Shown here: one piece after another, positions 43,490 to 53,269 of the stretch
Numbering within the stretch: position 1 is the first letter of the stretch
Layout: every line of letters begins with the position of its first letter
Source: an uncultured Prevotellaceae bacterium
Lineage (GTDB): Bacteria > Bacteroidota > Bacteroidia > Bacteroidales > Bacteroidaceae
Direction of reading: 5' to 3'
Assembly (NCBI GenBank): GCA_900315095.1
Contig: OMXS01000013.1
Coordinates: 1 to 64,000, forward strand
DNA length: 64,000 nt
Notes under the pieces: generated by a model
What the model saw: the letters and a program-made list of their open reading frames with translations, nothing else
Told to the model about the DNA's origin: nothing
Databases searched by the model: none
Translations under genes and position numbers: made by a program

Positions 43490-43537
43490 GTTCTTGTTTC
43501 CAGAGATTACGGACTATATAGTTATCCCGTTTTCTCT

Positions 43538-44692
43538 CTATTTCTTTACTTTGATAAAATATTTTGGCTCTCCAAGATTCTTCTCGGGATGAGCAATGCA
43601 AATGAAGTCGCGCAGCAGTCGCTCGGGGTGGAACGGTGTGTCCTCGTAGAAGGTGTTCAGAGAGTTATTGCATCCGTAGATGTTTCCTTCACGGAAAGCA
43701 CGGAACTGACTATATCCCGCCTTCTCTGAAAGCAGTTCTTTTGACGTGATATCATGCGGAGCGCTATAGCGGAAAAGCCAAATGTCAGCATCCATAGCCT
43801 TCTCAAGCACCGCCTCGAACGGCAACGAGAGAGAGCCGCTCGACTCATCCTCACTCCATGCATAACCGATGTCGGCATCACTAATCATTTGTCCTATGGT
43901 GCTCTTGCCACCAGGCACATACCATACCGAGCCTGTTAGCTTGTCCATAAGAACTGTTTTCTTTCCTCCCTCGTCCTTCCTCATTCCTCCTTCTGCCTTG
44001 AGTCTCCCGTATTCTTTATCCACTTCGGCAAACAAAGAGTCGGCCTGCTGTTCCTTTCCGAACAACATTCCATAGAAGCGCATCCACTCGGCACGTCCGA
44101 GAGGCGAGGTCTCCATGTAGTCGGCTGTCTCGATAACAGGGATGTTCAACTCACTTACGCGGCCATAACCGCCGCTGTTCTGGAACGGCGAGAGGAATAT
44201 GGCATCAGGTGCAAGGTCGATAATAGTCTCTATTGTAGGACTCAGCGCACTTCCGCAATCGCGTATCTTGCCCGACTTGACACCCTCTTTCACCCACGGA
44301 AGATTGATGTATTGCAGGTCGCACACACCGCCGACGGCATCGGCAGCACCCAGTTCGTCTGTCAAAGCACAATGAACGCTGGTCGCGATGAGTGCTTTCT
44401 TCAAAGGAGTGTGTACTATAGTGGCACCTGGGTGCAATACCTTGAGACTGTCATCACTTGCACCACTACCGTCACCAGGCACCAGCAGATAGGCATGAAG
44501 CGTCTTCCCCATGTTCCAGGGGTCGGCAAGTGTTACTACACTATAGCCGTCGCACTCCACAATCTTTATGCGTTCGGCATATTTCAATTGCAGGGTGTCG
44601 CCCACAGCGTTGCTTACCATCACACCCTTGCATCCCGTTCCCGCGACTATCGTAAGCGCAACGGCAACGGCAAAGAAAAAGAGTTTCTTCAT
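43538..44692 (-). CDS. btuF: BtuF-like periplasmic/lipoprotein corrinoid-binding protein
   Basis: 384 residues. The lipobox is ALTIVAGTGCKG, so it is tethered to the inner membrane. It has a type III (helical-backbone) binding fold: KKALIATSVHCALTDELGAA, PTIETIIDLAPDAIFLSPFQ, TVLMDKLTGSVWYVPGGKST. BtuF and FhuD-type proteins share this fold; the neighbouring btuC and the B12 context favour cobalamin. There is no riboswitch on its own leader, only a promoter (44712-44742). Confidence 0.83.
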   Translation of the reverse strand: MKKLFFFAVAVALTIVAGTGCKGVMVSNAVGDTLQLKYAERIKIVECDGYSVVTLADPWNMGKTLHAYLLVPGDGSGASDDSLKVLHPGATIVHTPLKKALIATSVHCALTDELGAADAVGGVCDLQYINLPWVKEGVKSGKIRDCGSALSPTIETIIDLAPDAIFLSPFQNSGGYGRVSELNIPVIETADYMETSPLGRAEWMRFYGMLFGKEQQADSLFAEVDKEYGRLKAEGGMRKDEGGKKTVLMDKLTGSVWYVPGGKSTIGQMISDADIGYAWSEDESSGSLSLPFEAVLEKAMDADIWLFRYSAPHDITSKELLSEKAGYSQFRAFREGNIYGCNNSLNTFYEDTPFHPERLLRDFICIAHPEKNLGEPKYFIKVKK

Positions 44693-44711
44693 CTATATAT
44701 TATATATGCTG

Positions 44712-44742
44712 CAAAGTTACTCATTTTTCCAATGTATACCAA
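44712..44742 (-). promoter_or_regulatory. Promoter of btuF-btuC-prmC-recX
   Basis: On the minus strand TAACTTTG (44712-44719), with a TTG (44740-44742) 20 bp upstream. The start codon is 20 bp downstream of the box, leaving no room for a riboswitch. Confidence 0.75.
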
Positions 44743-44759
44743 ACGTTTGGTAATCTTTT

Positions 44760-44847
44760 TACATGTGGCTTATAATAGTGTTACATGTGGCTTGTAATAG
44801 TGTTACATGTGGCTTGTAACAACATTACAGACGGTTTGTAATAATAC
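44760..44847. repeat. 22-bp-period tandem array, four units
   Basis: Units TACATGTGGCTTRTAATAGT begin at 44760, 44782 and 44804, with a degraded fourth (TACAGACGGTTTGTAATAAT) at 44826; all are 22 bp apart. They are unrelated in sequence to the other arrays. It lies just upstream of the btuF promoter. Confidence 0.9.
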
Positions 44848-44850
44848 GAA

Positions 44851-44884
44851 AAAGGTGCAGCACGTTTTATTGTGCCACACCTTC
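44851..44884 (-). terminator. Terminator hairpin after the 44961-46484 gene
   Basis: AAGGTGcaGCAC pairs with GTGCcaCACCTT around GTTTTATT. A nearly identical stem follows the giant gene at 46677-46708. Confidence 0.75.
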
Positions 44885-44960
44885 TAAAGCTTCACATTAT
44901 CACCCAGAGTTTCTTCCTCCGACGTGTGACAGGAAGCCGCGTGTTAAGCATTAGTATTAT

Positions 44961-46484
44961 TTACTTTATTGCAACCTTATGACCGTTGTGGATATACAAG
45001 CCTTTCTGCATTGGCTTGCCGTTGCACAGACGGCCGTCGATGGTGTACCATTCGCCGTTCTCGTCAACACTCCAATTATCGTCTGAAAAGACTGTCGATA
45101 TTGCGGTTGACGTATCATTATTAGCTGTGTTGGACAATGGAATGAATGATACGGTCTTCTGTTCATGGTCCAGTGTAAAGGTGTATATTCCGGGTTTTCC
45201 TACGCAGTACATGTTTCTTCTTTCACCTGTGATGTATCCTACGGAATTGTTATCTTCGCTGAACTCCCAGATGTAATAAGCATTGTTCCCTTTTTTGACG
45301 TTTCTTTCAGCAGCTGTCAATTCGAAGATTCCGTAATCGTCACTTCTAACAATGAAGAACGCCTCGGTGGTCATTTCCTTCGTTAGTTTGTTGTCTACGA
45401 ATACATACTCGCTCTCCTCATTGAGCATCTCTGTTATCATGTATTTCGTCTCGCTCTCGGTCTGTGGAGCGATGGTTAGGGTCATCCCATTATCGGCAGT
45501 TTCATTAAGAGTGAATACCCATGTGTTTGCCTTAATGATGTAGAAATTCTTTCCACTATCGAATGTCGGCAGATTCTCATGGTTCTCTGCGGTGATGATA
45601 ACCGCGTCTAAAATGGTATTGCCAGCGTAGTATTTTTTCCCATTGTTGTCCTTGATATAAAACTCAGTCTGTGCAGGAATTGCCTGTGTGAGAGTTAGTT
45701 TGTCGAAAGCATACTCGTTGCCGTCATTGGTAACCAAAGTGTACTCCTTACCATCGCTGAGTTCTGCTGTTACCGCATTGTTTTTCAGGTCGAGAGTGAA
45801 AGTGTATGTTCCTTTTTTCGCCATTCTGTACATGCATCTTCTTTCGCCAGGAATGAAGTTTGTGGTGTTGTTGTCTTCGCTGAACTCCCATATGAAGTAA
45901 CCTTCTTTATTGTTACGGTCAACAGCAGTCATTTCTGCTATTCCGTAATCGTCACTACGTATGATAAAGAACGGTGTTGTGGTCATTTCCTTCGTCAGTT
46001 TGTTGTCCACGAAGACGTCTTCACTCTCTTCTTCGCGCGACTGCGAAATCATATACTTTGTTTCGCCTTTCTTTTTAGGTCTCACAGTAAGTTTAACGCT
46101 TCCGTCCTCTGCCTCGTTAATTTCGAATATCCATGTATTTGCCTTAGATATGTAGAAGTTCTCACCCTCTTTAGATGTGTTCAATTTCTTATGATTTTCT
46201 GCCCTGATGATATTTTTGTATTCATCTGCTGCATGGTATTCTATTCCATTGCTGTCCTTAATGAAGAAACTTACATGTGCAGGGAGTGCTTTCGTCAAGG
46301 TCTTGCCATCAAAGTAGAATTCGCCATAGTCTTCGACAACAAGAGTGTACACCTTTGTGGATAATAGTGTAACATCCCCTCCATTCTCCAACCCTGAATT
46401 TGCTGTTTCTGCTGCCTGTGCCCTTGTGCCAAATATCATCGCGATCAATAGGCTAAGGGTAAACCACTTGAATTGATTTTTCAT
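44961..46484 (-). CDS. Secreted protein with two ~200-residue repeat modules and C-terminal tail motif
   Basis: 507 residues from MKNQFKWFTLSLLIAMIFG; the frame extends upstream but through promoter DNA. After the signal peptide two homologous modules follow (about 38-241 and 245-445). Each has the pattern [V/A]LPAH/IPAQ..FFIKD, KANTWIFEINEAEDGSVKLT, KYMISQSREEES, and FIIRSDDYGIAEMTA, IWEFSEDNNTTNFIPGERR. A third copy of the module is in the 1218-aa protein at 56742. The fold resembles SusE/SusF-type beta-sandwiches by eye only. The tail (WYTIDGRLCNGK ... KGLYIHNGHKVAIK) is the shared sorting-like motif. It is probably surface-exposed; the ligand is unknown. Confidence 0.75.
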   Translation of the reverse strand: MKNQFKWFTLSLLIAMIFGTRAQAAETANSGLENGGDVTLLSTKVYTLVVEDYGEFYFDGKTLTKALPAHVSFFIKDSNGIEYHAADEYKNIIRAENHKKLNTSKEGENFYISKANTWIFEINEAEDGSVKLTVRPKKKGETKYMISQSREEESEDVFVDNKLTKEMTTTPFFIIRSDDYGIAEMTAVDRNNKEGYFIWEFSEDNNTTNFIPGERRCMYRMAKKGTYTFTLDLKNNAVTAELSDGKEYTLVTNDGNEYAFDKLTLTQAIPAQTEFYIKDNNGKKYYAGNTILDAVIITAENHENLPTFDSGKNFYIIKANTWVFTLNETADNGMTLTIAPQTESETKYMITEMLNEESEYVFVDNKLTKEMTTEAFFIVRSDDYGIFELTAAERNVKKGNNAYYIWEFSEDNNSVGYITGERRNMYCVGKPGIYTFTLDHEQKTVSFIPLSNTANNDTSTAISTVFSDDNWSVDENGEWYTIDGRLCNGKPMQKGLYIHNGHKVAIK

Positions 46485-46517
46485 TTTCTTTCTCTTTTTT
46501 GTGTCAAATAATCGGCG

Positions 46518-46525
46518 CAAAGTTA
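46518..46525 (-). promoter_or_regulatory. -7 box of the 44961-46484 gene
   Basis: TAACTTTG on the minus strand, 33 bp before the ATG at 46484. Upstream (46563-46632) TTGCGACAAA words occur twice and once inverted. Confidence 0.6.
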
Positions 46526-46676
46526 CTATCATCTGAATGGTATATTGTAAAACATACACTGTTTGTGACACATATTGTTGCGACAAATGCAGTTTTTTGC
46601 GACAAAATGGGGGAATGGTGCCAAAATTTGTCGCAAATACCCGTCGTTTTGAGAAAACTATAATAATAAAAATAAA

Positions 46677-46708
46677 AAGGTGTGACACATGTTGCTGTGC
46701 CACACCTT
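46677..46708 (-). terminator. Terminator hairpin after the giant surface protein gene
   Basis: AAGGTGTGACAC (46677-46688) pairs with GTGCCACACCTT (46697-46708) with one mismatch. On the minus strand it is followed by TTTTTATTTTTATTATTA. Confidence 0.85.
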
Positions 46709-46727
46709 AAAACTAAAGAGCGAATAT

Positions 46728-49700
46728 TTACTTAACCACTACCTTGCGAACGCTGCCGTCCTTCATGCGGACAACCTCGATGCCACGATGGTTCTTGTCA
46801 ATAATCTTCTTTCCGTCGAGAGTGTAACGACCCTCGATGTTCTCGTCGTCAGCGTTGAACTCGATGATGCCTGTGGTAACACTCTTCGATACGTTGTATC
46901 TCACATATTGTGTCTTACCGCGCTGTGTTGCGCTGATGACTATCTCAAAGTCCTTAGCGTCATTGGTGTCAACAGTAAGTACATCACCCTCGAGACTTAC
47001 TATGCCTGCAAGTTCCTCGGGCAGAGCGTCAGCGATGGCATATGTCACCGTGCCTTGCTCGTCAAGAGTGAATGCTTCGGCGATACTTGCTGTCGTACCC
47101 TCGGTAATCTCAAGCGTTGCAGTTGTCTCTGGTCTCTTGTCACCAAGATTGTCAAGACAGAAGTAAGTGGCTGTTGTGAGGCCCCAACTGTTCTTGCGTG
47201 ATCCGTCGAACGAGAATGAGAGGTTCTTCACCGTGCCTAACTTACTGAGGTCTATCCACTGCCATGCGTCGAGATAGTAGCGGTCGGCCTCCTGTACTGC
47301 ACGATAGTCTGCAAGATAATACTCCGTGCTATTGCCGTTGTCAGCGGTGATGGTCAGTTTGAACCAGTCACCTTGCTTGAATACGCCGTCGGTCATGCCG
47401 TCGCCATTGAGGATATTGTCAACAACCCATGCGTCGTTGGTGATATACATTCCAGGAATAACATCACCATCGGCGTTGTTCATGACATATATCTTGCCAC
47501 CCTGCGGGTATGCCACAACGTAGTTCTCCGAACCATTTACGCCTCCTCCAACAGCATTGTTGAACTGGTCAGTAACGTATGTGCTGAACGAAGTGCTTGT
47601 GGTGTTAGCGTACATGAAGTCATAGAAGTAAGACCATTCAGGCATACAGCCGTTATCGAACTTGAATGAACCGCTCACGAATGAGCCAAGCTGTAGGTTC
47701 TCGCCTCTCTCGAAGCTCTCCTCTGGGAGGTAGAGTTTCTCGAAGTCAGCCACCTGAAGGTCACCTGTTACGATAGCGCGAACAGTTGCTGTGTCGCCCT
47801 TCTCTGCTGCATCGGTGACAACGAAGATGTAGTCGGTACACTCGGTAGGAGTATCCGCTGTCATGAAGATGTCATCAATGTCATCTGCACTCTCGAAGGT
47901 CTCGGTGAGCAGCACGTTGTGCTTGCTGTCCATCCATGTGAGAGTGTAAGGAGCGGTGCGCTCGTCAACGAGTACCATTGCCATAAGGTTAACGGTCTCT
48001 CCTGATGCAATGGTCTCCTCTTCGGTTGAATTGTTGATGTAAACCTCAGCCTCTGGAGCATCGGTTACAGGAGGAGTAACGTCCATTGTGAATGCTGTTG
48101 TCTGGCTGGTGCTTTCTGCATCGACGCCGCGCAGACTTACAGGCAGGAAGTATGCGATGTACTCGGCATTGTCTTCAAGACCTTCCACCTCGATGATGGC
48201 CTCAGCATTGGCAGCTACGTCCTTCTTCGTCTCGCTTGCCTTCAGTTCTTCTGCTGTAGGAGCGGTCTCGTCAGACTTCTTCACGATATAGTAAACAGTA
48301 GACGCGAGGTCGGTCTTCACTGAGAACGAAGCCTTGCCGTCAAGATGAGTGATTACCTGTGGATAGCCATCCTGCATAACAGGAGCGCTCATTGCGTTCG
48401 GGTCATACTCGTAAGCACCGATGGTGATGTTCTCTGCCGGACGCTCCTTGCCGTTGATGTCGGTGGTGACGTATGCAAGAGCCTTTGCTGTGAGCAGGTC
48501 ACCGTCGAGGTCGTTGGCTGGCTCCAGAATCTCGTTGCTCAGGAATGTCACTTGCTTGTTGATACTTCCCGTTGCACCTGTTGCTGCCACGAAAGCGTCG
48601 AAGTCGCCAGTAGTGCTCGATGAAGCACGGAAGAATGTCTCGCCACTTGTATAGATGACGTTGTTCTGGAAGTTAATTTTGTCTATTCCCAGATTAGCGT
48701 CGTTATAGAGGTTAACGGCATAGCCGCTGGTCTCGTTCTGGATGATATTGTTCACCACGTTCACGTTACCATAGCCGTCGTCCAGTTTTGACGAAGCCCA
48801 GAAGGCAGCACCGCCCTCGGTACCTGTCATGCGGATGGTGTTGTATGCCACGTTCACGTTCTTTACCTTTGTACCGTTAAACTTGAAGGCTGCGTAGCTG
48901 GCACTGAGCGAAGCCAGGTTAATGACGTTGTTGGCAATCAGCACAGGAGCCTCAGCCTTACCTTCCAGTTGGCGAAGGTTCATTACGGCAGCGTAGGTCT
49001 TTGGTGCTACGTTGAAGATGTTACCAGTGATTTCAGTTGCCTCGTCATATTCGTCGCGCAGTTGCATGTCAAGGATGCCCACGCTTATCTTTGTCTCTGC
49101 ATCGGCGTCAATGGTAACGGTGTTGTTCTTAATCTTCACACCCAGTTCGTCCATTACATAGATAGCCTTCGTACCATTGTTTTTGAAGGTGTTGCCTTCA
49201 ATCACACCGCCCGCTTCCTTAGGCAGCGCAAGGTAAGTAGTTCCACCCATAGAGACACCTATTTTACCGCCTTCGAGCAGACAGTTCTTCACGGTGAGAT
49301 AGTCGTTGTTCTTGTTCTCCTCGTCGATAATGGTGTGTCCCACAAGACAAACATCCTCGCCCGTGATAGTGCATATCGGAGCATGCAGGTAGCAGTTGTC
49401 TATGGTAGCATGACGACTCTCGTCCTTTACCATCACCACAGCCTTATATGCCTTGTCGGTAGTGTAGATTTCGAGGTTCTTCAGCGTGACATAGTTGGCT
49501 TGGTAGAGCGTCACAACACCGTAGTCTTTCTTATGCTGGTCGTCGCTGTAACCGCCTGTGGTGTAGTTGTTATGATATATCTTAACGTCACGCTCGCCGC
49601 TCTCGCTCTCAATGGTGAGAGTGTTCACGCCACCCATTCCCTTGATGTTAGGAATGCGCACCTTCTCGTTATAGTCGCCTGCCTTGATCTTCAGAGTCAC

Positions 49701-52700
49701 CGCACCGTCCATACCAAGTACACCGATATCGTCAATGGCACCTTGAATGGTAGCATAGTCACCACCTTGTCCTACGGTATAAGTTCCGCTCTTTCCGCTT
49801 GCAACAGTGAATGTGGCAGTAACGGGTTCTTCCATTGGGATTGTTGTGCCGTCAACAGTGATGCTGTTCAGCGTTGCAGAAACTTCTGTTCCTACCGAAG
49901 CATCAGCCTTCACGTCGTATGTAAGCCAGAAGTAGTAGGTTCCAAACTTTGTTACTGAATAGCTGCCGTTGAATTCCTCGTTGGCAGAGAAGGTTGTAGT
50001 AGTGCCCGTCTGATAGATGTGGTAGTTCTTAACAGCCTCGCCGTCGGTTCCTGTGATGTCGAACGCGGTAATCTCAACAGGTGTGAGGTCACCCTTTGCC
50101 TCTACCATAATCTTCAGCATCTTGGTGTCGGTCTGTCCCTTCAGTACCTCGTTGGTGCTGATGTCTTCGGCGGTAACGCCAGTAACCACCACGTCGGTCT
50201 TCTTGTAACCTTCAACCAACATTGCGAAGTTAGGTTTGATGTAGCTGCCCTTGCCTATATATTTTATAGTAATCTTGCCACCATTGACATCGGCGTCAGA
50301 GATGATTGGGTCGAACTTAGCAGACGAACCACTAAGGTCGATGATTTGATTCTCATCGAGTTCCTCACTGCCTTCGTATATATATAGGTGTGCTGTTGAT
50401 GAGAAGTCGATACCCTTGTCGGTAAGCCTAATGCAGTCGGCATCGCCAGTAGGAGCGAAAGTGATGGTGGCAGTCACACCATCGGCACCGTCACCCTCTG
50501 GACCGCCGTCGTCATAGAGGTTAACTATCTGTCCCAGTCCAAGACTAACAGTACCGTGGAAGCCTTGAGTCATCAGAATCTGGTTCTTCAGAGTGCGCTC
50601 ACCCTCCGGGTCGCCGTTTGCAACTTCAACCTCAGAGCCTGCATTGACAGACACCAGTTTTGCATCGATGGTGCTGTTTTCTTCTGCGTCAGCCTTTACA
50701 TCTACTTTCACCGTGAAGATATTGTCACCCTCTGCAAGGGCTACGGCTTCAGAAAGAGTTACTGTTACCTCGGCTGCTGCGGTTGCCTCGCCGAGTTTTG
50801 TATCGTCTTGCCAAACACTAACATTTGAAATGTTAGCCTCAGTACCTTTAAGGTTAATCTTCATGCTGCTCAACTGCAGAGCCTCGAGATTGCCTTCGGT
50901 CTTAACATTAACGTTCAGAAGATCCTGCTCGTTAGCACCTATTGAAGCGTTGGCAGTGCTTGCCTGCTCTACCTCAACACCCGTCACTGCCATTGGCTTC
51001 GAGAGATATTCGCTGACAGTGGCTTTGAATCCCTTATAATAATATGAATAAGAAGACTTTGGATTAAAGACGATTGTAAGAGAACCGTCGGCAGCAGTAG
51101 AACGGATGGTCTTTCCAGGACCTGTTGACTCCTGGTCGTTGCTGTTGAGTTCCCACAACAGTTCTCCGCTTGTGCCTTGTCCTGCATAAATCTTGAAGGT
51201 AGACTTGTTTCCATAACTTGAAGAAGCATACTGCACGTTGAACTCCGAGAAGTCTATCTGTGTCACCATACCCTCATGCTTCGGAATGAAGATGTTGATA
51301 CGGTCGTCGGTTCCTGCCTCGCAGTACGAACTGTAAGTGCCTGCTGTCTTGGTGTAGAAGTCGATGGAACCGTTCACGGTCTTGGTCACAGTACCTTGGT
51401 CAGCATGTGAAACCACCTCGTTCTTCACCATGCGGTCGGCAATAGTGCCATCGCTGACGTTCTCAGTCTTTGCAGAGCCGTTGACAAGTGCAGTAACGCT
51501 AACAACCTCGGCGCTTACGAACTCACTGTTCAGAGCCTCTTCGCTGATGTCATACTTCAGCGTGAACACGTTCTCGCCCTCTACAAGTGTTTGCGGAGTG
51601 GTGAGAGTTATCTCGAAGTTGTCGGCATTTACCTCAGCCTCGCCCACCTTTGTTGTTCCGAAGTAAAGCGATGCCTTGCTTATGAGAGCATAGGTGTCAT
51701 CGGCAGAGAATGCCATCTTCTGCACCTGCATTGCTGGTTCTGTATCCTTTGCCTTGACAGTGATGGTAAGAATGTCCTGCTCGGTGTCGCCAGCGGCAAC
51801 AGTTTCTGTAGAGGCTACTGCAGATGTTATGCCGTCGAAGTCCATTGGCTGTGGCACAAAGAGACTTACCTCTGCCTCAAATCCGTCGTAGTCGTAGTCT
51901 TGCGATGCGGCCTCAAGCACAACGGTCATCGACCCGTCTTCAGCGGTAGAGCGCACGATGCCTGTCTCTCCGTTAAGTTTCTCGGCAATCAGATTCGCCG
52001 CTGTGGCCTCAGTTCCATTGTAGAACTTAAGTGTCTGGTGATACATGCTGCCGTTGTTAATAACGAGTTTCGACAAGTCAACCATCACTTTCTTGCCTTC
52101 AACACCAGAAAGGAATGTCACCTGACCGCTTGCAGTACCCTTAATGCTGCCGTCCTTGCCGCCTTCGTCATAGAACTGCAGCGGTGTCTCGCCAACGGTT
52201 ATTGTCTGCGGTGTCGATGTCATGATGACAATGGCGGGATTCTCTACTGCAACTGATGTGCCGGCGGTGAACGGAGTTACGCCTTCGGGCTGTCCTTCGG
52301 TGGCAATCTTCGTAACGTCGAGTTGCACCTTCGCGCCTATCTCGGCAGTTCCGAGAATGTCGCCCTTTATGATGAAGTTGTTGGTGCCGTCGCTCAGTGC
52401 CTGATTCAGGGCGAACTTATAGCCGCTTCCCTCTTCAGTGACAGCAGCGTCAATGGCAGCGTCGCCATAATAGAGTTTCAGGGCTGTGGGTTCCACCATG
52501 CCCTCGTTCTGTGTCAAATTGAATGAGATTGATGTCACCTTGTCGGGGTTCATCACACCCTCGGCGGTGACGTAAGCTGTTGCAAGGTCAACGTCCTGCT
52601 TCTTTGTAATTGTTGCAGAAACATTGTCGTAGTTTGAACCAGCACCAGTTACAGTCATGTTCTCCAAGGTAACGCATTTTACCGTTGCTTTCCAACCCTT

Positions 52701-53231
52701 GCACTTCTTAGCATAGACATAAATAAATCCTACAGCCATGCTGCCGTCTGCGGCTTCAGAGACATAGGTTTCGGGAGTTGTGGACGTGTAGGCCTCGCTA
52801 TTCTTCATGCCGCCACGTGTGACGAGTACATTGCCGTCAGGAAGTGAAGAATTCTTATTCACATCAGACGCCTGAGTCGCCCATGTGAAACCCTCGTCGG
52901 ATGGTGTTCCGCTATACACTTTCATGTAAGCGGGATAACTGCCAGAAGACATATCGGGGATGATGTCAATCTCCTCGAAGGTGATTTGAATAGACTTTCC
53001 TGCTTCTGCGGGCGTAAACACTGTCAACGACTGTGAGTTGCTGGAGTTGGCTGACGGAATGTCGTCATTCCCCATGAAGTCATAGAACGTAATCACCTCA
53101 TCAGAAGCAACAGTAATAGTCTGCTTCCCGAATTGCAACTGATTGACTTCGCGGTCGGCAAATGCCTCGAGAGGCACACCGAGCAGCATCGTCATCAGAA
53201 GAAACAATGATGATAGTACTTTTTGTTTCAT
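46728..53231 (-). CDS. Giant secreted multidomain protein: four CUB-like repeats, beta-helix, DUF4465-like domain, tail motif
   Basis: 2167 residues with a signal peptide (LLMTMLLGVPLEAFA). Four units of about 275 residues begin near 35, 340, 610 and 890. Each has a CUB-like beta-sandwich (TITVGETPLQFYDEGGKDGS; SLGLGQIVNLYDDGG) followed by an Ig-like half (DTEQDILTITVKAKDTEPAM). A right-handed beta-helix spans about 1155-1560 (GQGGDYATIQGAIDDIGV, NNVINLAS). Fn3/Ig-like domains follow (1615-1830). A DUF4465-like domain (about 1845-2025) contains QFNNAVGGG, DWFKLTITADNG, WQWIDLSKLGTVKNLSFSFD. It is homologous to the 54940 gene. The protein ends YTLDGKKIIDKNHRGIEVVR...KVVVK. It starts 38 bp after the 53270-54379 gene, so it is probably in a cobalamin-riboswitch operon. 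Binding of B12 or mucosal glycans is inference only. Confidence 0.85.
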   Translation of the reverse strand: MKQKVLSSLFLLMTMLLGVPLEAFADREVNQLQFGKQTITVASDEVITFYDFMGNDDIPSANSSNSQSLTVFTPAEAGKSIQITFEEIDIIPDMSSGSYPAYMKVYSGTPSDEGFTWATQASDVNKNSSLPDGNVLVTRGGMKNSEAYTSTTPETYVSEAADGSMAVGFIYVYAKKCKGWKATVKCVTLENMTVTGAGSNYDNVSATITKKQDVDLATAYVTAEGVMNPDKVTSISFNLTQNEGMVEPTALKLYYGDAAIDAAVTEEGSGYKFALNQALSDGTNNFIIKGDILGTAEIGAKVQLDVTKIATEGQPEGVTPFTAGTSVAVENPAIVIMTSTPQTITVGETPLQFYDEGGKDGSIKGTASGQVTFLSGVEGKKVMVDLSKLVINNGSMYHQTLKFYNGTEATAANLIAEKLNGETGIVRSTAEDGSMTVVLEAASQDYDYDGFEAEVSLFVPQPMDFDGITSAVASTETVAAGDTEQDILTITVKAKDTEPAMQVQKMAFSADDTYALISKASLYFGTTKVGEAEVNADNFEITLTTPQTLVEGENVFTLKYDISEEALNSEFVSAEVVSVTALVNGSAKTENVSDGTIADRMVKNEVVSHADQGTVTKTVNGSIDFYTKTAGTYSSYCEAGTDDRINIFIPKHEGMVTQIDFSEFNVQYASSSYGNKSTFKIYAGQGTSGELLWELNSNDQESTGPGKTIRSTAADGSLTIVFNPKSSYSYYYKGFKATVSEYLSKPMAVTGVEVEQASTANASIGANEQDLLNVNVKTEGNLEALQLSSMKINLKGTEANISNVSVWQDDTKLGEATAAAEVTVTLSEAVALAEGDNIFTVKVDVKADAEENSTIDAKLVSVNAGSEVEVANGDPEGERTLKNQILMTQGFHGTVSLGLGQIVNLYDDGGPEGDGADGVTATITFAPTGDADCIRLTDKGIDFSSTAHLYIYEGSEELDENQIIDLSGSSAKFDPIISDADVNGGKITIKYIGKGSYIKPNFAMLVEGYKKTDVVVTGVTAEDISTNEVLKGQTDTKMLKIMVEAKGDLTPVEITAFDITGTDGEAVKNYHIYQTGTTTTFSANEEFNGSYSVTKFGTYYFWLTYDVKADASVGTEVSATLNSITVDGTTIPMEEPVTATFTVASGKSGTYTVGQGGDYATIQGAIDDIGVLGMDGAVTLKIKAGDYNEKVRIPNIKGMGGVNTLTIESESGERDVKIYHNNYTTGGYSDDQHKKDYGVVTLYQANYVTLKNLEIYTTDKAYKAVVMVKDESRHATIDNCYLHAPICTITGEDVCLVGHTIIDEENKNNDYLTVKNCLLEGGKIGVSMGGTTYLALPKEAGGVIEGNTFKNNGTKAIYVMDELGVKIKNNTVTIDADAETKISVGILDMQLRDEYDEATEITGNIFNVAPKTYAAVMNLRQLEGKAEAPVLIANNVINLASLSASYAAFKFNGTKVKNVNVAYNTIRMTGTEGGAAFWASSKLDDGYGNVNVVNNIIQNETSGYAVNLYNDANLGIDKINFQNNVIYTSGETFFRASSSTTGDFDAFVAATGATGSINKQVTFLSNEILEPANDLDGDLLTAKALAYVTTDINGKERPAENITIGAYEYDPNAMSAPVMQDGYPQVITHLDGKASFSVKTDLASTVYYIVKKSDETAPTAEELKASETKKDVAANAEAIIEVEGLEDNAEYIAYFLPVSLRGVDAESTSQTTAFTMDVTPPVTDAPEAEVYINNSTEEETIASGETVNLMAMVLVDERTAPYTLTWMDSKHNVLLTETFESADDIDDIFMTADTPTECTDYIFVVTDAAEKGDTATVRAIVTGDLQVADFEKLYLPEESFERGENLQLGSFVSGSFKFDNGCMPEWSYFYDFMYANTTSTSFSTYVTDQFNNAVGGGVNGSENYVVAYPQGGKIYVMNNADGDVIPGMYITNDAWVVDNILNGDGMTDGVFKQGDWFKLTITADNGNSTEYYLADYRAVQEADRYYLDAWQWIDLSKLGTVKNLSFSFDGSRKNSWGLTTATYFCLDNLGDKRPETTATLEITEGTTASIAEAFTLDEQGTVTYAIADALPEELAGIVSLEGDVLTVDTNDAKDFEIVISATQRGKTQYVRYNVSKSVTTGIIEFNADDENIEGRYTLDGKKIIDKNHRGIEVVRMKDGSVRKVVVK

Positions 53232-53269
53232 ACGTTTTAAATTTAATGTTAATAATTGGTTAGAATTTA

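Noticed and set aside
48969-52256. Long plus-strand ORFs (329 aa and 221 aa) opposite the giant gene
   Set aside because: Composition (Cys/His/Leu-rich) is that of a reverse-frame shadow; the minus-strand frame has a signal peptide, repeats and recognisable domains.
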